Below, piece after piece: positions 56,624-64,000 of a stretch of DNA of 64,000 nt; the stretch's first letter is position 1; each line of letters starts with the position of its first letter. The stretch comes from Lasiosphaeris hirsuta. Taxonomy: Eukaryota; Ascomycota; Sordariomycetes; Sordariales; Lasiosphaeriaceae. Location: assembly GCA_030549175.1 (NCBI GenBank), contig JAUKUA010000001.1, forward strand, positions 806,001-870,000, given 5' to 3'. The notes beneath the pieces were generated by a model. It did no database searches and was not told the origin of the DNA. It saw only the letters and a program-made list of their open reading frames with translations. Made by a program: the position numbers and the translations under genes.

Positions 56624-59438
56624 GTGTGACGAAAGAGGGTTGTATTATCTAACACATAAGGTATATAATAAGGTCATCAGGACGTCCCTTTTGGGGGCGG
56701 ATGGTGGCTCGGAGGATGGAGGGATGTATTTTGGTCCTTGCTGGATTGGATTCTTACGCATGGCGTTTGATGGGAATGGATGGCAGCGGGGCAACTTATG
56801 AGAGATACCACGGCTTGGCTTTGTCTGTGTATGACAGACGGCCGGTCGAGCGCGAGCGAACGAGAAAGCTTTTCTTGTATAAATGTATTCTATATATTAC
56901 CTACTTAAATGCTTATTCAGCTGGCATGTTGTCAAATGTCGCTCTGAGAATTGGTCTTATTTGTTGCTTATGGGATGTAAGTGGGAGGCATGATTGCGAT
57001 GCTGTTGGAACGCACTCGTAGAAAATCTCCCATGCCTGGCCGTGTCCCTGTCCTCCGTGGCAGATCTTTGTCGGGGATTTCACGTAGACAGAGGCCGGCG
57101 TCTATGTAATGTCGTTGTTGAATGGGTAAGGGGGGAGGTAGGAGTCGGCGCTTGGTAGGCGGCTCTGAAAAGGGGGGATGAATGCCAAGACATGGGGTTG
57201 GCCAAGGACACACCGGATTGTCAGTAACCGCATCCATGAGGCAGTGATTTCCATCAAGGGATGGGGCTAGATTCTCTCGGTAATTGAGCAAATATTGGCA
57301 AGTGCCATGTATCAACCAACAATGACGTTTCGCTATGTACTCTGGGATACATGTGCCTGTCTCCCACGGTGTGTGTTGGTAAAGGAGAGTAAATAAGTTT
57401 GCGGAAAAAGGTGGGTTTATACTACGCCAGCGACGGGGGGACGTATCTCGACCATGGGTGGTAACGAGTCATTCAATTGGCGGGAATCACACACGCTTGT
57501 AGGTTGCGAATTGAGGCAGTGTGCTCTGGCACTGGTGATTACAGCCGTTGGTCTGTATGGTCTCACCAACCTCAGACCCATTTCAGAGAACCGCGGGCAA
57601 GTCAACTTTTAGTTTGAGTAGCGACGGGTGTAATATTCCTTGACAGGTGTGACAATCTAGCGTGGCCCATCTGGTGTTTCTCTCTGATCTGATTGAAGCT
57701 TCCAAGCTCGATGATGGGTGATGCGAGGGAGTGTTGCCTGGCGACCTGGCAGCCATCAAGACGGCGTTGACTCGCATCCCCCGGGTGTGTGCCTTCCGAC
57801 AGTTTAAGTTCAGAGGTGGCCTGATTGAAAGGGGACGTTCGCTGGTGATGGTGGAGGAGTTGACGAGGTGTGTGCTGGGGAGGCGTGTGAAAGAGACTTG
57901 TCACGTTGGCCCTGGTACACGTAGGTTGGTCATACCACACTTACAAATGCCTGCGATTTGAGTTTTTGTTTCCCTTGGCCGAGGAGTTGGCGTGAAACAG
58001 ATGCCTTGTTTACGGAATACTAGCGTCCTCGATGAAGCGTTTCTCGCGATGAAAAGTGGCTGAGGCATCAGAGTTTACTTAGGGTGTTCAGCATCGTCTC
58101 GGCCGGCCAACTGACAGCATCGGATTAAAGAACAGTGGACACTAGAATAGGCATTACAGATCTAGTGCCTTTATGTCTCTCCTAGCGTCTGCACGTACCT
58201 ACACACCAACGTTGTTCTCCACACCGCCATGCCACTGACACATGGAGTTCATTGGGCTGGGCAGGGGCTAGGAGCTAGAGTACCCGAAATCGCCGGGCCG
58301 TTGTTCAAGATCGAGTGTGGGTAAGATTGTAGACAACACCCTAGAAGGCCACACAACATCGGGCTTGAGCTTGTCATTACCCGCTTTCCGGACTAGGGGA
58401 CAGCATGGCCTAGTCTAGATTTTGGAGTCGCACCCGATGCGAGTGCCATTGCTGTGTGACCGTGTCCCACGCAGCATTGCATCTCGGAACGGCCTTGGGG
58501 AAGCCGGATTCTCGTGTTTATAGCCCTGCCGGTGATGGCCTTGAGACGATGTGCGAGTCTGCCATGGGAAGGCGGGGGGAGGGGGCGGCCAGGTTGGGCT
58601 TGCTGTGAACACCCAGTTTATTCCACGAGACGGAGACGGGAGAAAGACGGCAACACCCAAGGGTGCAAGATGCCACAAGGACTCTCACAAGGACTTGCTC
58701 TCGTTATGCCTCGCTAACAAGTGGCCGATGCCAGGTCCTAGATCGGCCGGCATTGGGCCGTTGCGGTGTGCACATACCTGCCCCTGGCCCTTCCAAGCTC
58801 CCCGGATCATCCCATACAGCCCACAGCCAACAGAACATAGCAGACGCGGTGAGGTAAATTGACTGGGCTCTGTGTCACGAAGACGTGCATTCACCCTCCC
58901 CGCATAGCACGCTCCTCCCCTCTCATTCGGGTAAGGAAGGAGCTACGACAGAGTAGCAGCAGGGGGCGTCGATTGGATCGTCCCTCCCCCACGCCGTGAT
59001 GCCTCTACGGTTGCCTTAGTGGGTAATGGGCAACCACTACCTGCCCGCTTTCAGATGAGAAGTCCCAACCTAAAACGCCACTCTGGACGCCTTCAACGTC
59101 CAATTTATCGTCCCTGTTCAGGGCATAATCTGAGGCCTTGCGAAGGCGCTTTTCGAGAATACCGACTAGGCCCCTGGCATATATCCTACATCTCGATACC
59201 TCTTTCCTAGAGTTGGACACGGATAGCCATCCAAATCCGATTCTAATTTCTCTTTCCACTCCCCCTTCTGGCTGTCTGAGACAACGAGAACACGGGACAT
59301 ACACCTATAACTCACCTGCAATACATCTTGGTGGTGACTTCCACGGCACCACCCTCCCGAATTTCCTATTTTCCACCGTCCTCCAGTCTTTTAACCTGGA
59401 TGTATCCTGCCGAAATCTTCGTCAACTATCTTCCTGCA
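56624..59438. other. Intergenic DNA between the large ferric reductase and the MFS transporter
   Basis: About 2.8 kb between two genes on the same strand. It contains the reductase 3' untranslated region and the transporter promoter and leader. The transporter leader (about 59200-59438) is CT-rich. Open frames on both strands lack recognisable domains. No repeat, tRNA or transposase remnant was found. Confidence 0.45.
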
Positions 59439-61497
59439 ATGATGAAGATGGACGAAAAGAAGGAGACTCAGGTGGTACCTGCCCTTTCGTCCCCCACTAG
59501 CCAGCAATCCGTTGCCAAAAATTCGAATGATGTCCCTGCGGCTGTGGCCGAGGCCGGCACGGGCAACGATAGTACCACCGAGGAACTTGTCCATGGTCAC
59601 GCACCTCGGCACTTGGTAAGAACCCCCTTACACGATTTACCAACGTCAAGGCTAAGTAGGAACTGATGGATTTTCTCTTCTAGACAGGCACCAACCGCTT
59701 CCTTGCCCTCGCAGCGTTATCCTGCATGTTCGTGAGCGCTCAGGCTCCGTTGTATTTGTTTTGTAGGTTTCACTATCTGTCCACTCGTGATCATTGCTAA
59801 CCATCCTAGCGAGTGCCCCGGTCTACATTTACCGCGAACTAGGTGGGATTGATCACTGGATCTGGTTCATTACGGCCCATCTTCTTGTCACGGCTGTTGT
59901 CTCTCCATTTGTTGGTGCCCTGTCCGACGTCTTTGGTCGTCGATGGGTCGCTCTCCTGGGTAGTATATTCATCATTATCGGCCAGGTAATCTGCGGTACT
60001 GCCCATGGCATGGACATCTTCATCGGTATGCTTCATCCCTAGAGCCTTCCCGATGTATATCAAGGTCACATCTAACAACTGTAGGTGGAATGGCGCTTTC
60101 CGGCATCGGCGTTGGCATCAATGAACTCACGGCCATTGCGGGCACCGCAGAGCTTGTGCCCACCTCGCAGCGAGGCTACTATATTGCGGTCATAGTGCTG
60201 GCCATATTGCCCTTCATGCCCTCGGTTCTATACGCGCAGCTAATCGCCTCGCGGTATTCATGGCGGTATATTGCCCTCTTGACGTCAGGAACCGCGCTTG
60301 CCGGGCTGGTTATGACGTTTCTCTTTTACAAGCCGCCTACGCCATCTGCATTGGCGAGGGGGAAGAAGACACTGCTGAGGAAAACCGACTTGACGGGCGG
60401 GCTACTGTCAATCATTGGCCTCACAGGACTTGAGCTCGGGCTGCTCGGTGGTGGGTACCAGGTGAGTTCTCCCTAGGGGCAGACATAGTATGCATATTTA
60501 AAAAGAATGGCTGACTCTTGTCGCAGCATCCTTGGGGAAGCGTGCACGTGCTTGCCCCCTTGATCATCGGGATCTTGTTCATCGCGTTCTTTGTCATCTG
60601 GGAGTTTTGGGTTACAGAGAATCCCATGCTCCCAAGACGGCTCGGCAAAGCACCCAGAACGCTGATCCTGACCCTAGTCATCACTTCGATCTCCGGCGCC
60701 GAGTTCTTCTCGGTGTTGATGCTATGGCCTCCGGAGGCCTACAATGTCTATGGTCACGAGTATGCCTAAGTTTTCTCTCTTGACCTGTGTCCTCAACTGA
60801 CAACCCTGATAGTCCCATTGGTGTTGGCATCCGTGGCCTCCCCTTTGCACTCGGTACCCTTGCAGGTTGCTTCATCTCACTTGTCCTCATCTCTCGGCTC
60901 GGCGGCGCCAATATCCGATACACAATACTCGGTGCTGCGATTATAATGACGGCCGGATGTGGCAGCCTCGTCGTTGCTCGTCCCGACAACATTTCGACCG
61001 TATACCCTATCCTCTTCCTAGCCGGGCTCGGTGTCGGTGGTCTCATCGTACCTCCATCAACCATGGCCACATTTATCTGTCCATCGGACCTCATCGCAAC
61101 GATCACGGCGATGACCATTGCCGTGCGCATTGTTGGCGGCGCCGTCGGATACGCCGTCTACTACAACGTGTTTGCGAACAAGTTAGGGCCAGCGCTGATG
61201 GTTGGACTGGGCGAGGCGTGTGCAAAGGTGGGTATTACCGATTTGAAAGTTGTAGGAGGGGTGGTGGGATTGACGGCGACCGGCCTGATCCCTGAGCTCG
61301 AGGGCCTTCTAACGAAGGTGGGTGTTGATGAGGCGGGACGTCAGATGATTGTTGCTACTGGGCAGGCGATATATGCAGACGTATATCCGTGGGTGTTCTA
61401 CTGTAGTATTGCGTTTGGAGGAGTGGCGATTCTGGCGAGTATGTTCTTGGAGGACATTTCCGTATTTATCGATGACAATGTAGCTGTCGTCATCTAG
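59439..61497 (+). CDS. MFS transporter, TRI12 / trichothecene-efflux-pump family
   Basis: Plasma-membrane major facilitator of the fungal TRI12 (14-helix) group, which also includes siderophore and toxin exporters. Six exons, 59439-59615, 59684-59762, 59810-60025, 60085-60461, 60527-60759 and 60813-61497, encode 588 residues. The N-terminal ~55 residues are cytosolic and charged. The first helix begins at TNRFLALAALSCMFVSAQAP. The MFS loop 2-3 motif is GALSDVFGRRWVALLG. Typical family blocks are GGMALSGIGVGINELTAIAG, LVPTSQRGYY, YGHDPIGVGIRGLPFALG and the C-terminal FLEDISVFIDDNVAVVI. A cluster of ATGs at the start (MMKMDEKK) leaves the exact start uncertain by up to three codons. Substrate cannot be deduced; the upstream ferric reductase makes an iron- or chelate-linked role conceivable but unproven. 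Confidence 0.92.
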
Positions 61498-62058
61498 GCA
61501 TGTCATAACTTTAGGGACACATGGTTTTCAAGTGGCCGTTAGGTTTCGTCGGTCTTGAGGTTTCGGGATTCCAAAAGAGCAAACCTTGTTACTCTATGGA
61601 CTTTGCCAACGAAATACATCAAAATACCGGATCTTGCAATAGGTAGTTTATGCATATCACTACCAAATCTTCCAGGTCAGCTCCCTCTGGTAAAATCCGT
61701 CTATCGATCTCTAGTCGGTGTATAACCGCGAGGCGGTGATCACGGCAGGCCGATGTATGCATCTCTCATTTTGCACGATTATGTCGGAGATTCGATCAGG
61801 GTAACGATATGTGTGGGATGTACGCCCGATGGTTCAAGGGACAGGTCCGAGACTTGCATGTCGGCCCTCCGGAGGCTTGGTGTGGGTGCTGTTACACCAC
61901 TCAGAGCTGGCCGGCGGGATGGATTCTGCTGCTAGAAGCCGCCATTGCAGGTGAGGTTTCTTTGGGACCTGAGACATTTGTGTTCCAAGCTTGGCCATGG
62001 CTAAGAGTATGTTTATTATGTACATGCTAGCGATAAATATAGACAAAACATACACCCC
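61498..62058. other. Convergent intergenic region
   Basis: About 0.56 kb between the stop codons of the transporter and the dioxygenase genes. Contains 3' untranslated sequence of both. Nothing else recognised. Confidence 0.5.
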
Positions 62059-63147
62059 TCACTCCGCCGCAACCTCGCCAAACCGGTACTGCGCCCACGC
62101 AAAACTCCCCTCCTGCATCGTCCACGTCTGCTTGCCCAGATCTGCTCCTGCGGCCCCTGCGGCGATGTACACTGGCATGAGGTGATCCATCCAAGGATGC
62201 GCTTGGCGTGCGTCGGGGCGGGTTGCGGCGGTAGACATCTTGTCCTCGCGGACCGCAGCCGGCGACTCGGCGGCCTCCTTGAGTGCGTTGTCAAAGGAGA
62301 CGGCGTAGGGGAGGGGCCGCGGGTCGCCGTAGCTGAAGCGCATGTCGCGCAGGTTGTGCACCGTCATGCCCGTGCAGATGATGACGATGTTGTCATCACG
62401 CAGGGCCGACACGGCCGCACCGAGCTGGTAGTGCGCGTGCGGGTCCTCGTTGTTGAAGAGGGAGACTTGGACTAGGGGTACCGTCAGGGGGTTGGACTTG
62501 GGCGGGAAGAGCACGTTGAAGCCCGAGAAGACGCCGTGGTCGAGCCCCCGCTTCAGGCCCTGAGACCGGATTCCTGCGGCTGAGAGCAGGGACTGGATGC
62601 GTGAGGCGAGCTGCGGGGAGCCCTTGGAGGGGAAGGTGGCTTTGTAGAATTCAGGGGGGAAGCCGTAGAAGCTGAGGGGGGTTAGCTGGTTGGGGATCAG
62701 GGGGGAAGGAAAGGGAAGAGCCGGGCGTACTCGTAGATGAGGTCGGTGTCCACGGCGTTGTTGATGTGAATCTCGTTTTCCCCCTCGGCTTGCCAGTGGG
62801 CGCTGAAAACTACGATGGCTTTTGGCTTCACCTTTTGCGTGATCTCCTTGCCGATGGCTTGGAGTACGGGGTAGACGGGGTGCTCAGTCTTATATTGCAC
62901 GTCGGGCTAGGAGATGGTTAGTTTCTAGGGCAAAAGAGTGGCGCGGGGAGAGAACATACCCCTCCATGGCTGACAAAGTATACTGGTGCCCTCGCCATGC
63001 TGAATGCTGGCCGTATCACGGGGTCGTGTGGACGGTCACGATTGTCTTGGACAAAAAGGGGATTAATTCCTTGAGTAGGAATAGCGCCACGACGACAATC
63101 AAGACGGGAAGGGCGAGGAAGGGGTGCCTCAACAAGGGGTTGGACAT
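62059..63147 (-). CDS. Class III extradiol dioxygenase (4,5-DOPA dioxygenase-like, LigB fold)
   Basis: Non-heme metal enzyme family that opens catechol-type rings; the LigB/DODA group. The secure core starts at ATG 62998 (MARAPVYFVSHGG) with exons 62999-62960, 62906-62731 and 62671-62059, about 275 residues. Metal-ligand candidates are His in SHGG and in FSAHWQ. Other family signatures are LIYDFYGFPPEFY (joined across an intron), GLKRGLDHGVFS, VPLVQVSL, ICTGMTVHNLRDM and HPWMDHLMPVYIAAGAA. Upstream, in another frame, an ATG at 63147 opens a hydrophobic segment (LPVLIVVVALFLL) that joins the core in frame if a 53-nt intron (63052-63000) is spliced, giving 307 residues with a signal anchor. I include that exon in the coordinates, but it is less certain than the core. 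Substrate unknown. Confidence 0.87.
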
Positions 63148-63589
63148 GGAATGAAATAGCTTGGATTGGTTGCAAACGGGGTATATCTACGACGAGTGCG
63201 TCCCGTCTGCTTGGTACTTTATAATCGGCGCGTTCCGTAGCTCATCCGCTCGGCGCCCGGGAAATCTGGCAGTGTGGAGAAAGAAGCATTTGGGGCATAA
63301 GTCAGTATTGGTCAGGTCTGAATAATTGCGAAAAGGGCAGCGCTCATTCGGTCACCACTGATGTTGTACCCAATCACGCCATGCCATCCAATTGCACCTA
63401 AGGTAGGTGTGGCGGGGTCTAAGTTGTGTCCAGGATAGGGGGGGTCTTCTGCAGGTCATTGCTGCAGCCCTGGAGAGCCCCGCCTTCGCAACGCGCCATG
63501 CAACGCGACCCAACGACGGCACTCTTGAACCCCTCCAAGATCTAACACTTCTGGAGCCGACGGCATTCCACGACGCAGGACCCCTGAAA
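63148..63589. other. Divergent promoter region
   Basis: About 0.44 kb between the start codons of the dioxygenase (minus) and the thioesterase (plus). It must contain both promoters. No specific site was identified. Confidence 0.45.
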
Positions 63590-64000
63590 ATGTCAACTGT
63601 CTACCGCTCTCCGCTGGTTTTCCCGGCCACAGCCCGGCACACGGCGACGGTGATCTTCTTCCACGGGCTGGGAGATACGGGCGATGGCTGGTCGTTTGCC
63701 GTTGAGAACTGGCGCCGCCGCCAACGTCTCGATGAGGTCAAGTTCATCCTGCCGCACGCCCCGCAGATCCCCATCGCCATCAATATGGGGATGAGGATGC
63801 CAGGCTGGTACGACATTGTCAGTTTTGCTCCATGTTCCCCCTTTTGGGCCCGGTGAACTGACAGCCGCAGGCCGAGATGAGCAACGACCCGGAGTCCCTC
63901 CGTCGCAGCGAGGACGAGACGGGCATACTGCGCAGCCAAGCCTACGTTAACGAGTTGATCCAGAAGGAGGTGGATGCCGGGATTCCTACGGACCGCATTG
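63590..64000 (+). CDS. Acyl-protein thioesterase 1 (5' part, cut by the window end)
   Basis: Alpha/beta-hydrolase that removes palmitoyl groups from cytosolic protein substrates. ATG at 63590 (MSTVYRSPLVFPATARHT). Exon 1 is 63590-63817 and exon 2 starts at 63871 and runs past the window. The oxyanion-hole motif FFHGLGDTGDGWSF is present, as are FILPHAPQIPIAINMGMRMPGWYD and EDETGILRSQAYVNELI, all diagnostic of the APT1 family. The catalytic Ser (GFSQG) and the Asp/His residues lie beyond the edge. The window also holds a DHHC palmitoyltransferase at 41293, the opposing activity, though 20 kb away and not linked in any visible way. Confidence 0.9.

Noticed and set aside
53921..63147. A secondary-metabolite cluster around the ferric reductase, MFS pump and dioxygenase
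   Set aside because: No polyketide synthase, peptide synthetase, terpene cyclase or cluster regulator is present, and flanking genes are housekeeping genes.

Overview
The window is nuclear DNA of a filamentous ascomycete, most likely a sordariomycete. Protein-coding genes carry many short introns (about 50-80 nt, GT-AG with CTAAC-type branch sites). Gene content is typical of fungi: a Zn2Cys6 regulator, a TRI12-type MFS pump, FRE-type ferric reductases, a fungal MICOS subunit. Coding DNA is GC-rich and separated by 0.4-3.6 kb of non-coding DNA. A placement in Sordariales is an inference from protein resemblance, not something I could test. I saw no rRNA, convincing tRNA, CRISPR array or transposon.

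Layout, left half. The window opens with the tail of a gene (2-121, +). Then come translation elongation factor 1-alpha (796-2740, -), phosphoserine phosphatase (5432-6898, -), PAPS reductase (10516-11445, +), a GPI-anchored two-domain fasciclin protein (12957-14238, +), an acidic nuclear/chromatin-like protein of unknown function (14853 to about 17044, -), the LYR protein Isd11 (18078-18527, -), a ten-exon Zn2Cys6 transcription factor (19106-22220, -), importin beta-1/Kap95 (24630-27691, -) and 2-isopropylmalate synthase (29450-31558, -).

Layout, right half. A 622-residue ferric reductase (33764-35632, -), MICOS subunit Mic19 (38777-39432, +), the wybutosine-synthesis enzyme TYW3 (39667-40602, -), a DHHC palmitoyltransferase of the Erf2 type (41293-43455, -), a small mitochondrial single-pass protein (44646-45321, +), NC2-beta (45809-46818, -), a short-chain dehydrogenase (48111-49032, -), a TDA3-like FAD oxidoreductase (49409-50650, +), a 900-residue ferric reductase/NOX-type flavocytochrome (53921-56623, +), a TRI12-like MFS transporter (59439-61497, +), an extradiol dioxygenase of the DODA type (62059-63147, -) and the start of an acyl-protein thioesterase (63590 to the window end, +).

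How it fits together. Most genes are housekeeping genes with no operon logic. Serine synthesis (SER2), sulfate assimilation (PAPS reductase) and leucine synthesis (LEU4) lie within 26 kb but are separately regulated, unlinked steps. The most suggestive neighbourhood is 53.9-63.1 kb, where a large ferric reductase, a TRI12-like efflux pump and a possibly membrane-anchored ring-cleaving dioxygenase sit together. No core biosynthetic enzyme accompanies them. The best second-look items are two GC-AG introns, a candidate hydrophobic signal-anchor exon hidden in another frame ahead of the dioxygenase, first coding exons of 5 and 8 nt, a zinc-cluster domain cut by two introns, and a long disordered insert inside the NADPH-binding half of the big ferric reductase.
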